A stretch of 64,000 nucleotides of DNA from Gammaproteobacteria bacterium. GTDB taxonomy: Bacteria; Pseudomonadota; Gammaproteobacteria; GCA-001735895. The stretch spans positions 1 through 64,000 of the forward strand of contig JAOTYD010000015.1 in the NCBI GenBank assembly GCA_029862005.1. The letters run 5' to 3'. Position numbers and translations under genes: made by a program. Positions within the stretch are counted from its first letter, which is position 1. Every line of letters begins with the position of its first letter. This document shows positions 44,096 through 52,577 of this stretch, in pieces. Under the pieces are notes generated by a model. That model was not told where the DNA came from, searched no databases, and worked only from the letters and a program-made list of their open reading frames with translations.

Positions 44096-46630
44096 TCAGG
44101 CGGCTTCCATTTCCCTAATGTGCTCCTGGCAGCGTTGCATCGAGTCTGCCATTTCCGCACCGCTTTCAAAACGATCCTGGGCTTCCTTGGCTAATATCTT
44201 GTCGATCAGGTTATTGACACAGTTCGGCAGGTCGGAACGGAAACGTCGTATATCGGGGTGCTGCTCATTGGCGATGTTGTACATCAGGTTGGCTATGGAG
44301 TCACCCTTGAAAGGCAGTTCGCCGGACAACATCTGGTACATCATTACACCCAACGAAAAGAGGTCTGCGCGCCCGTCAACTTTCTTGCCCGCGAGCTGTT
44401 CCGGTGACATATAGTAAGGGCTGCCGATGACGGTACCGGTCTTGGTCTTGCTCGCATCGGTGAGACAGGCAACACCGAAATCGGTAATCTTGGCAACGCG
44501 TTTTTCGTCATCATAGATGATATTCGCCGGCTTGATATCACGATGCACGACGTGTTGTTTGTGGGCATAATCAAGCGCCAGGGCGATGTTAATGATGATG
44601 TTGAAAACCTCGCTTACCGGCAATAATGTCTTGGGATTACAGTAAGCCGACAGGTCCTTGCCCTTGAGGTAATCCATCGCGATATAGGCGAGATCCTGCT
44701 CTTCACCGACATCGTAAACCGTAACGATGTTGGGGTGGTCAAGGCGTCCCGCGGCCTCGGCTTCGCGAAAGAAGCGAGTGCGCACTTCATCACGCATATC
44801 GTCTTCGATCTCGTCCGATATCAGCATGGTCTTGATCGCGACGGTCCGGCCTATTTTGTCGTCCTGGCCCAGGTAAACCATCCCCATCGCACCGCGTCCG
44901 ATTTCGCTGTCGATTCGATAGCGCCCAAGCTTGGGCTTTTCGAGCGTGTCCGCACCGGAAATCAGGTTGGGACCTGGGCCCGTGGGATCTCGGCTACCGA
45001 GAACCACAGCGTTTGCGGCGTTTTCGTTTTGCTGGATGCGCTCGCTGACGTCATTGAATTTTTCATCGTGCTCGTGGATATACTTGAACACTGCCGCCGC
45101 CTTGTTGAACTGGCGTTTGCGTTCATAATCGAGACCGAGATTATATACCTGCGCGAGCAGTGGTTCATTCACCTCGCAGCGGCGATACTTGACAAATGCC
45201 TGATCCAGATTTCCCTGTGCGTGCAGCGATTGGCCGAGTTGATGATAGGCAATCGAAAGTTCGCCTCGTGCCAGACTTAAGCGCGCGTTTACGGACTGGC
45301 GGGCACCGAGAATCAGGTGCCCGATGATTAACAAGGCAACCGCGGACATCATCGGCAACCACATGGCCTGCGAGCTCATCAGCAAAAAGTGCGCATTGCA
45401 TATCATCAGCGCGACAAAGAGGCTTAGAAAAAATGCCGTGTTGGCGCGGAAACGTCCCAGCACGAACATCAAATACAGTCCGACAAAAATGATGAGTCCA
45501 CGTTGTGCCCAGGCAGCCCATTCGGGTAACAGGTATTGTTCGTTGTTCATCAGGCTGGAGACCGTATGAGCGGTTGCAAGAGTCGGTGAAATCGCCTGCC
45601 CGTCCGGCGTCAGACGTGGCTGCGTGAGGCGCGGTGAAGTCAATCCGACGATAACGATCTTGTCCTCAAAAACACTGTGGGCCACGCTGCCATCGAGCAC
45701 ATCGATGAGCGAATAAACCTTGAATGCAGACTTCCCGTTCTGGTCTTCATAAAAACGCGGGTAGATATTAAAGTCGATATCCGTGCCAAGATCTTTTCCT
45801 CTCAGCATCGGGCTGGCACTCCCCATGGATTCAATATGCTGCATTGACATTCCCTTGCTGCGGGTAGCAAGCATCAACGCAAACGACGGTAGAAAATCAG
45901 TACCATACTGCACGATCAGGGGCTCGCGATAGAAGCGCTCGATATTACTAATGACGCCAACACCCCCTGACTGTCTGGACAGGATTTCGATGGGCGGAAA
46001 GACTTCCGATGCCCGCGTAATTTTCGGAGTCGGCCAGCCGAAACCACGACCGGCATTACCGTTCCCGCTGACCTTGGGCAAGGTAAATTTCTGGATATGT
46101 CGGGGAAGCGAGGGGCTCAGGCCTGTGGGAGGATTCTCGGTCGGAATATAGGGCATCGCGAGCACAATTCGACCACCCGATTTGAAACTGCTGGCCAGGC
46201 TTTCATCACCCAGCAAAGTTGCTTCGGTTTTACCTAACGCCTTGTTAACACGGCGACTTAATTTCTTCTCTTTACTCAGGATAGCGCGCAGTTGGGCCAA
46301 CGAGACCTTACCCGCTTCGAATTGCGGCTTATCGAGGGACATCGTAAAACCGACGACGCTGGGTTTGGCGATCGTCAGTAAGCGTGTGGTTTTTGCGAGG
46401 ATATCGCGTGACCAGGGCCATGCCCCGATGGACTGTAGCGATTTATCGTCGATGGCGACAACGACAACGTCTTCGTGGGGTTCCTTTGATGCCGAAAACT
46501 TGGCCCCTAAATTGTAGGCCTGACGATCGAGCACAGAAAACCAGCCTGTTTCTGCAAGGCTCAGAAACAAGATGGTAATGACCAGTCCGATAAACCAGTC
46601 ACGGCGTAAAAGGGTCTTAATTGAAGGCAT
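44096..46630 (-). CDS. CHASE2-domain receptor Ser/Thr protein kinase with TPR linker
   Basis: An 844-residue membrane sensor kinase. An N-terminal helix (about 13-30) leads to an extracytoplasmic CHASE2 sensor (about 35-370: VVVVAIDDKSLQSIGAWPWSR, IVIVGLTSPRL), three further helices (about 378-445), two TPR-like repeats (about 460-530) and a Hanks-type kinase domain (about 570-835). Kinase motifs are intact: GRGAMG, AIKTM, HRDIKPANI, DFGVACL and SPYYMSPEQL. It probably phosphorylates cytoplasmic proteins in response to a periplasmic cue. No phosphatase or FHA gene is adjacent; a PP2C protein lies 15 kb away. Confidence 0.94.
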   Translation of the reverse strand: MPSIKTLLRRDWFIGLVITILFLSLAETGWFSVLDRQAYNLGAKFSASKEPHEDVVVVAIDDKSLQSIGAWPWSRDILAKTTRLLTIAKPSVVGFTMSLDKPQFEAGKVSLAQLRAILSKEKKLSRRVNKALGKTEATLLGDESLASSFKSGGRIVLAMPYIPTENPPTGLSPSLPRHIQKFTLPKVSGNGNAGRGFGWPTPKITRASEVFPPIEILSRQSGGVGVISNIERFYREPLIVQYGTDFLPSFALMLATRSKGMSMQHIESMGSASPMLRGKDLGTDIDFNIYPRFYEDQNGKSAFKVYSLIDVLDGSVAHSVFEDKIVIVGLTSPRLTQPRLTPDGQAISPTLATAHTVSSLMNNEQYLLPEWAAWAQRGLIIFVGLYLMFVLGRFRANTAFFLSLFVALMICNAHFLLMSSQAMWLPMMSAVALLIIGHLILGARQSVNARLSLARGELSIAYHQLGQSLHAQGNLDQAFVKYRRCEVNEPLLAQVYNLGLDYERKRQFNKAAAVFKYIHEHDEKFNDVSERIQQNENAANAVVLGSRDPTGPGPNLISGADTLEKPKLGRYRIDSEIGRGAMGMVYLGQDDKIGRTVAIKTMLISDEIEDDMRDEVRTRFFREAEAAGRLDHPNIVTVYDVGEEQDLAYIAMDYLKGKDLSAYCNPKTLLPVSEVFNIIINIALALDYAHKQHVVHRDIKPANIIYDDEKRVAKITDFGVACLTDASKTKTGTVIGSPYYMSPEQLAGKKVDGRADLFSLGVMMYQMLSGELPFKGDSIANLMYNIANEQHPDIRRFRSDLPNCVNNLIDKILAKEAQDRFESGAEMADSMQRCQEHIREMEAA

Positions 46631-47056
46631 TCAAGTTATGCTATTTTTTAACTACCCGGTTGTTTGTTGTCTTATAGTCTATTCGCATGGTATTTTCCGC
46701 CCCGATTGCATATCAAATGACAGCGGCCGGGCGGGCAAAGAAGCGCCTGGGGACAGTCAATCTGGGGCTGTTTTACCCATCCCGCTAGCATCATCGCAAA
46801 AACCCGTTAGCTTCGGTGCTGCGATAGGTAATAGCAGATGAATAGGCACTTGTCCTCAATGCTGTATTCAATTTGTGGCCCGATCGAAAATACTTCGCAC
46901 AACCCCAGAAGTTTTACCGGTTTTCGACCAGTATTCTTTCTGACAAAGGGGCAGCCCCGGGAACATCTGAAGCCAGTTCAGGAATGCGCCGATCGAAGAA
47001 TTAATTGCGCTGACCAGCGCATTCTTTTAGCCTTCTAGGCTCGATGTGAGCTCGTG
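46631..47056. other. Divergent intergenic region with alternative hairpins
   Basis: The 426 bp separate the kinase gene from the MFS-acyltransferase gene. Two plus-strand open frames inside (46572-46841, 46838-47038) have no protein-like composition. Near the right end are two mutually exclusive hairpins described in the next entry. Otherwise nothing is recognised. Confidence 0.5.
46982..47028 (+). promoter_or_regulatory. Attenuator-like alternative hairpins before the MFS-acyltransferase gene
   Basis: The 6-bp stem tgcgct/agcgca (47006-47021, loop gacc) is followed by ttctttt, a weak intrinsic terminator on the plus strand. The 3' arm can instead pair upstream: gaatgcgc (46982-46989) is the exact complement of gcgcattc (47017-47024). 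The two pairings exclude each other, the layout of a terminator/antiterminator switch. It lies only 26 bp before the start codon. Confidence 0.4.
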
Positions 47057-48928
47057 ATGCCTGATTCAATCAAGCTGCTGTCAACCCGGCGCTTTCGACC
47101 GTTCTTTCTGACCCAGTTGCTGGGTGCCTTCAACGATAACCTGTATAAAAACGGGTTAACGATATTTATTGCATTCCAGGCGGCGAACATATCCCAGCAA
47201 CAAAGCAACAGCCTGGTCAATATCGCGGCCGGCTTGTTCATTCTTCCCTTTTTCCTGTTTTCAGCTATTGCCGGACAACTGGCTGACAAGCATGAGAAGT
47301 CGATGCTGATCCGGCGTATCAAGTTACTGGAAATCATGATCATGCTGCTCGGCGGGATCGCCTTCCTGATGCAGAGCCCTGAGCTGCTGGTGGCGATTCT
47401 ATTTTTGATGGGGACCCAGTCTGCCCTGTTCGGACCCGTGAAATACAGCCTGCTGCCCCAGGCGCTAAAACCCGGGGAACTGGTGGGTGGAAACGCTTTG
47501 GTCGGGTTCGGTACCTTTGTCGCAATCCTGATGGGGCTCATTATAAGCGTCTTCGTGATTGGACTGGGTTACCTGGCGATGGCCATCGGCGTAGCCGTTA
47601 CCGCCTGTCTCGGTTACTGGGCGAGCCGTGGCATACCGGTACTTCCCGCGGGTGATCCTGAACTGAAAATCAGCTTCAATTTAATCAAGCAGACCAACAG
47701 TATTCTGCGCGATGCCCGCGAAAATCTAACCGTATTTTACTCGGTGCTGGGTATTTCATGGTTCTGGTTTATCGGTATTACCTATATTACCCAGTTACCC
47801 AACTTCGTTCGTTATGAACTTGGTGCCAATGAACAAGTGTACATCTTGCTGCTGGCAATGTTTTCCGTCGGCATCGGTGCCGGCTCATTTTTATGCGAAC
47901 GCCTCTCGGGCCGCATCGTCGAGATTGGCCTGGTGCCGCTCGGGGCACTTGGCCTGACACTTTTTGGCATCGATCTTTACTTCAACCAGGACCTGTCCCC
48001 CGGGGGTGAGTTGATCGGCCCTGTAAACTTTCTGGCGCAGGGCACAAGCCTGCGGGTGTGTTTTGACATTATCATGCTGGGTGTCTCCGGCGGCATTTAC
48101 ATCGTGCCACTCTACGCGCTGGTACAGCAACGCAGCCGACCCAAAAAGCGTTCCCGCATTATTGCCGCTAACAATGTCCTGAATGCGCTGTTTATGGTAA
48201 TCGCTTCGCTGTATGGCCTGTTTGCATTGTCTGCCGGTGTCTCGATTCCGGTATTGTTTTTAATCCTGGCAATAATGAATGCCGCGGTCGCCATATTCAT
48301 CTTTATGCTTGTGCCCGAGTTCATAATGCGCCTGTTGATATGGCTGCTGGTGCACACAATATACCGGGTTGATAAAAAGGAATTGGATAACATTCCCGAT
48401 GAAGGGCCTGCGGTACTGATCTGTAATCATGTGAGCTTTGTCGATGCCCTGGTATTGGCCGGGTGCATCCGGCGTCCGATACGTTTCATCATGTATTACC
48501 GGATTTTCCAGCTGCCGGTTCTGTCATTTATATTCCGGACCGCAAACGCGATTCCGATTGCGGCTGAGCACGAGGACAAGGACATGATGGAGGGCGCCTT
48601 CGATCAAATCAGTGACGCGCTGCGGCAGGGTGAACTGGTATGCATTTTTCCTGAAGGAAAAATTACCGAAAGTGGCGAACTGGGGCCTTTCAGGCCCGGC
48701 ATCAGTCGCATCCTGCAGCGCGACCCCGTTACGGTGATACCATTGGCGCTGCGCGGCCTTTGGGGCAGTTTTTTCAGTCGGGCTTATGGTAACGCGATGT
48801 CGCGGCTGCTTCCCCGCGGCATGCTGAGTCGCATCGAGTTGATTGCAGGTGATGCCATCGACGCCAGCGAGGTGACGCTTGACCTGTTGCAACAGCGTGT
48901 CGCCATCCTGCGCGGCGAGCGCCTTTAA
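47057..48928 (+). CDS. MFS transporter-acyltransferase fusion (LplT-PlsC type)
   Basis: A 623-residue fusion. The first 400 residues are a 12-helix major-facilitator transporter of the LplT type (FLTQLLGAFNDNLYKNGL, GPVKYSLLPQALKPGELVGGNAL). From about residue 440 there is a PlsC-type lysophospholipid acyltransferase with HX4D in NHVSFVDALV and the FPEGKITESGELGPF block. It would flip lyso-phospholipid inward and re-acylate it. E. coli Aas-type enzymes add an AMP-binding acyl-ACP synthetase, which is absent here, so acyl groups must come pre-activated. The ATG at 47057 is preceded in frame by GTG at 47054. Confidence 0.9.
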   Translation: MPDSIKLLSTRRFRPFFLTQLLGAFNDNLYKNGLTIFIAFQAANISQQQSNSLVNIAAGLFILPFFLFSAIAGQLADKHEKSMLIRRIKLLEIMIMLLGGIAFLMQSPELLVAILFLMGTQSALFGPVKYSLLPQALKPGELVGGNALVGFGTFVAILMGLIISVFVIGLGYLAMAIGVAVTACLGYWASRGIPVLPAGDPELKISFNLIKQTNSILRDARENLTVFYSVLGISWFWFIGITYITQLPNFVRYELGANEQVYILLLAMFSVGIGAGSFLCERLSGRIVEIGLVPLGALGLTLFGIDLYFNQDLSPGGELIGPVNFLAQGTSLRVCFDIIMLGVSGGIYIVPLYALVQQRSRPKKRSRIIAANNVLNALFMVIASLYGLFALSAGVSIPVLFLILAIMNAAVAIFIFMLVPEFIMRLLIWLLVHTIYRVDKKELDNIPDEGPAVLICNHVSFVDALVLAGCIRRPIRFIMYYRIFQLPVLSFIFRTANAIPIAAEHEDKDMMEGAFDQISDALRQGELVCIFPEGKITESGELGPFRPGISRILQRDPVTVIPLALRGLWGSFFSRAYGNAMSRLLPRGMLSRIELIAGDAIDASEVTLDLLQQRVAILRGERL

Positions 48929-49078
48929 TCGTAGATCAACATTTGACAGTCTCGTTACTATTAACGGTATCAGAAAACGGTATACCGCTTCGATGTGCGC
49001 GACCTGGCAATGCCAGGGACTACATTTGCGCGCAAGCCGCGTACCAATAAAACTATTTTTTTGCATAAGCATCTTGTC

Positions 49079-49084
49079 TATAAT
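49079..49084 (+). promoter_or_regulatory. Candidate -10 element of mmsA
   Basis: A perfect TATAAT lies 38 bp before the mmsA start, followed by gtccgccc. At 17 bp upstream there is only a T-run, so the -35 is poor. The same arrangement, TAnnaT followed by G-n-CCGCCC, occurs before the YgiQ gene (41643) and the REC-PP2C gene (61218). Confidence 0.4.
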
Positions 49085-49122
49085 GTCCGCCCTTTCTCGT
49101 TTTTACCCCTACAGGAACTATC

Positions 49123-50649
49123 ATGAGTCAGCCAGCCGAAGCCATATCCTCAGACATTACCCAATTGAACCACTACGTTAATGGCGAGCGGGTCGCGGGC
49201 ACCAGCGGGCGTTTCGGTGATATTTTCAATCCCAGCAAGGGCGTAAAGATCAGCGAAGTACCCCTGGCTTCGAAATCCGAAGTCGAGGCCGCGATCGAAG
49301 TTGCCCAGCAGGCATTCCCCGAATGGGCTGCGACTTCGGTGCTGCAGCGCTCACGCATCATGGCGCGTTACGTGCAGTTACTCTACAAACACCAGCATGA
49401 GCTGGCCACGCTGGTTTCGACAGAACATGGCAAAGTCATTGAAGATGCCATGGGGTCGGTATTGCGTGGTATCGAAGTCGCCGAATTTGCCTGCGGCGCA
49501 CCCCATGCCCAGAAAGGCGAGTTTTCCGACAACGTAGCACGCGGCATTGATATCTATTCAATGCGCAAGCCTCTCGGTGTCGTGGCCGGTATCACCCCGT
49601 TTAATTTTCCGGCGATGATCCCTTTATGGATGGCCGGGATGGCACTGATTACCGGTAACACCGTGGTGCTGAAACCCTCGGAAAAAGATCCGTCTTGCCC
49701 GATCCGGCTGGCGGAACTGTTCCTCGAAGCCGGCGCACCTCCCGGCGTCTTTAACGTCGTCAATGGCGACAAGGAAGCCGTCGACACGCTGCTCAACGAC
49801 GAGCGTGTCAAAGCCGTAAGTTTCGTCGGCTCGACCCCGATCGCCAGGTACGTCTACGCTACCGCCACCGCGAACGGCAAGCGCTGCCAGGCCATGGGCG
49901 GCGCCAAGAATCACATGCTGATTCTGCCCGACGCTGATCTCGAAGATGTCGCCAATGCGCTTATGGGTGCGGCTTACGGTTCCGCCGGCGAACGCTGTAT
50001 GGCGATCTCGGTGGGGGTCTGTGTCGGTGACGAAGTTGCCGATCAGTTAATCGATATTCTAAAGCCGCGCGTCGAGGCGCTGCGCATCGGGCCGAGCCTC
50101 GATACCAATCTGGAAATGGGCCCACTGGTGACAAAAGAGCATCGTGAAAAAGTCATGAACTATATCCAGATGGCACAGGATGAGGGCTCACGCCTGGTCG
50201 TCGATGGTCGTGATTTCGTATGCGATGGCCACCAAGACGGCTTCTTTTTGGGCGGCTCGCTGATCGATAACGTTACCCCTGACATGCAGTCTTACCAGGA
50301 AGAAATCTTTGGCCCGGTCCTGCAGATCATGCGTGTTGGCTCGTTTGAACAGGGTGCCGCGCTGGCAACAGACCACCCTTACGGCAACGGTACTTCGATC
50401 TTCACCAAGAACGGCGCCGCCGCGCGTACCTTCGCGGATAAGGTGGAGGTCGGTATGGTTGGTATCAATGTCCCTATTCCGGTACCCCTGGCTTTCCACA
50501 GCTTTGGCGGCTGGAAATCTTCCGCTTTTGGTGACCACAACCAGTACGGTATGGAAGCATTGCGTTTTTACACCAAGGTAAAGACCGTGACCTCACGCTG
50601 GCTTGACAGCGGCGTCGATGCGGAATTCACAATGCCGGTATTGAAATAA
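49123..50649 (+). CDS. mmsA: CoA-acylating methylmalonate-semialdehyde dehydrogenase
   Basis: It converts methylmalonate semialdehyde to propionyl-CoA, and malonate semialdehyde to acetyl-CoA, with NAD+ in valine, thymine and inositol breakdown. The 508-residue aldehyde dehydrogenase has the MmsA-specific catalytic region SAGERCMA with C292, PFNFPAMIPLWM, and the nucleotide block AVSFVGSTPIARYV. MmsA lacks the general-base glutamate of other aldehyde dehydrogenases; here that position falls in QAMGGAKNH, as expected. The start has AGGA seven bases upstream. It appears monocistronic. Confidence 0.95.
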   Translation: MSQPAEAISSDITQLNHYVNGERVAGTSGRFGDIFNPSKGVKISEVPLASKSEVEAAIEVAQQAFPEWAATSVLQRSRIMARYVQLLYKHQHELATLVSTEHGKVIEDAMGSVLRGIEVAEFACGAPHAQKGEFSDNVARGIDIYSMRKPLGVVAGITPFNFPAMIPLWMAGMALITGNTVVLKPSEKDPSCPIRLAELFLEAGAPPGVFNVVNGDKEAVDTLLNDERVKAVSFVGSTPIARYVYATATANGKRCQAMGGAKNHMLILPDADLEDVANALMGAAYGSAGERCMAISVGVCVGDEVADQLIDILKPRVEALRIGPSLDTNLEMGPLVTKEHREKVMNYIQMAQDEGSRLVVDGRDFVCDGHQDGFFLGGSLIDNVTPDMQSYQEEIFGPVLQIMRVGSFEQGAALATDHPYGNGTSIFTKNGAAARTFADKVEVGMVGINVPIPVPLAFHSFGGWKSSAFGDHNQYGMEALRFYTKVKTVTSRWLDSGVDAEFTMPVLK

Positions 50650-50722
50650 GGTTGGGATTGTCTCAAGTCAGGGGTGCACGAATACATCCACTGATCCAGT
50701 TTACCCGGCAGGAATTTAAAGG

Positions 50723-51430
50723 CTAGTTGTTGAAACTGTAGTCGTAATTCTGCGTTCCGCTGGAATTAAATACCTGCGCATGAAACGAGACGATGACGCG
50801 GTCCTTCGCGCCATTATAGGGAAATGGCATATGCTTTATATGTGAAGGGAACACGCAGAGCTTGCCGTCTTCAGGGTAGGAATCCCAACTGCTATTGTGC
50901 AGATAGTAATTACCGTAGTCACCGAAGCCACCCGCCATGTGCTCTATATGTGGACCATAAAATCGGGTTGTCCCATTCGGCTGTGCGCCTCGATGAGATT
51001 CGGGTGACTTGCTGCAATCGCCCGATTGTACGTAGTAAACCCCGGACCAGGAACAGTTTCCATGCACATGCATTTCGTGGAAAGCATGATTGTTCGATAT
51101 CTGAAACCAGAGGCCGGTAATGTTAACGCGCACCTTTTCTCGTGGATCCCACAGGCCCGCGTTAGCTTCTCTTGCGACCTCAACAATCCCCTGGCTGATA
51201 AACTCGGCGAGCTCGTTCAGCTCCTGGTGCAGGGGATACATTGCGAGCAGATCGTCACCACTGGCATAGGCATGCGCGGTACCGCGCTGCTCACGGTCAC
51301 GATGCTCGTAAAATAAATCAAGCAAAGCCGGATTCACTTTTTGATAGTGGGCAAAACGCTTCGCCAGCAAAGTGGTCGGCCACAGCGTAATAACGTTCGG
51401 ATTACCAGTTGTTTTGGTTTTTTTTGCCAT
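50723..51430 (-). CDS. Putative 2-oxoglutarate/Fe(II) oxygenase (TIGR02466-like)
   Basis: A 235-residue protein with a probable double-stranded beta-helix fold. The segment NNHAFHEMHVHGNCSWSGVYY has a histidine cluster (H118, H121, H123) followed by the S-G-V-Y-Y strand seen in TIGR02466-type oxygenases; the distal pair would be H200 (FPSHIKHMPFP) and R211 (DRVIVSFHAQ). The expected HxD carboxylate is not obvious, so the metal site may be unusual or the assignment wrong. The ATG at 51430 is preferred over a TTG at 51460. It lies 41 bp after the 304-residue gene. Confidence 0.75.
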   Translation of the reverse strand: MAKKTKTTGNPNVITLWPTTLLAKRFAHYQKVNPALLDLFYEHRDREQRGTAHAYASGDDLLAMYPLHQELNELAEFISQGIVEVAREANAGLWDPREKVRVNITGLWFQISNNHAFHEMHVHGNCSWSGVYYVQSGDCSKSPESHRGAQPNGTTRFYGPHIEHMAGGFGDYGNYYLHNSSWDSYPEDGKLCVFPSHIKHMPFPYNGAKDRVIVSFHAQVFNSSGTQNYDYSFNN

Positions 51431-51471
51431 TTCAGTCGATTCGTTTTCTATCGCAGCCAATTGACAGGGAA

Positions 51472-52386
51472 TTATGGCAATGGTGACTGGCCATAGCGCT
51501 GGCTTTTTTCGATATAGGCCCGGGTACTTTTGGGCATCGGTACGCGGGCACTGGCAATATAGCTGATCAACTGTCTACCTTCCTGAATCAGGTCTCGCCC
51601 GTAAGCCAAGCGCATGCGCAACATTTGATCAGCCCCGTCTGGTATGCTCGGTTTGAAGGCATCAAGCTGTTCTCCGAGCGACACAAACTTGGGCCAGACC
51701 TGAAAATTAATCGGGTCCTTCTTCATGGTTTCCGCGGCCTGTCGCGCAGCCGTCGCATAGTCGATGATTAGCTCGTCCAGTCCCTCAAACAGGGGGCGGC
51801 TGCAAAACACGTCAATCATGCAGTTAGCAACGAGGTCGATTTCGCGCATTCCTTGCGCTATTTTAATGAATCGCGACTCGTAAAAATCCGCGATGGGCAT
51901 CGTGAAAGCCTTGAATGGTTCGCCCCAGACCTCATCGATTCCCTCGCAACCGCTGTGATGCTTGACTTGCCGACCCAGCGTCAAGGCTTCCTGGAAACAG
52001 TCGCTGCACTGACGCATCAATTCGTTGTTTTCGCTGACCTGCACGCCGAGCTCGCCGAGGTCCACGATCGCGGTAAACAAATCGGTGGCCCTGTTGAAAA
52101 GCGCTCCAGCGAGCATGGCGGCATTCACCCGCTTGCGTCGCGGATCGATCTCGTTTTCATAGGCTTCGCGGGCATGTTCCAGGCTGTTACCGGGCGTATT
52201 TATGCCAGCTTCTGTATGATGAAACGCGCGCCGGGTAAGACTATCAATCAACCGCTTGCGATTGGCCAGCGTGTCCTTAAGTGGCGCATAGTGCCGAATC
52301 CAGTAACCATCGAAGAAAATATATTCGACGCTATCGACAATGCGGCGATCACCATTTCTAGGAGAACTTTCAGATGCGGTTTCCAT
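51472..52386 (-). CDS. Uncharacterised helical protein paired with the oxygenase
   Basis: A 304-residue soluble protein I do not recognise. It looks almost all alpha-helical, has no signal peptide or membrane segment, and carries a cysteine/histidine cluster in the middle (QCSDCFQEAL, then QVKHHSGCEG). The N-terminus is a polar tail followed by SVEYIFFDGYWIRHYAPLKDTL. It is the first gene of a two-gene minus-strand unit with the oxygenase-like gene, so it may be that enzyme's substrate, partner or co-regulated protein. Function unknown. Confidence 0.75.
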   Translation of the reverse strand: METASESSPRNGDRRIVDSVEYIFFDGYWIRHYAPLKDTLANRKRLIDSLTRRAFHHTEAGINTPGNSLEHAREAYENEIDPRRKRVNAAMLAGALFNRATDLFTAIVDLGELGVQVSENNELMRQCSDCFQEALTLGRQVKHHSGCEGIDEVWGEPFKAFTMPIADFYESRFIKIAQGMREIDLVANCMIDVFCSRPLFEGLDELIIDYATAARQAAETMKKDPINFQVWPKFVSLGEQLDAFKPSIPDGADQMLRMRLAYGRDLIQEGRQLISYIASARVPMPKSTRAYIEKSQRYGQSPLP

Positions 52387-52577
52387 TGGCCCCGCGAGCT
52401 TGTGCTGTCATAGGATGTCGGACAATCATAAATCAATCCAGCGACAATGTTATGAAATCTGTTGGGGTAATCAATTAAAATTTTGAATATTGGCGAGTAC
52501 CGGGTCACCGCGATGGCTCATCCGGTGAGCTGCCGTTGTTTTATAATCTCCCGGTTTTGCAACATAATCGTCCCGCA

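Noticed and set aside
46572..47038. Two plus-strand frames (89 and 66 codons) upstream of the MFS-acyltransferase gene
   Set aside because: Composition is unlike the neighbouring genes, no ribosome-binding sites, and no family resemblance.
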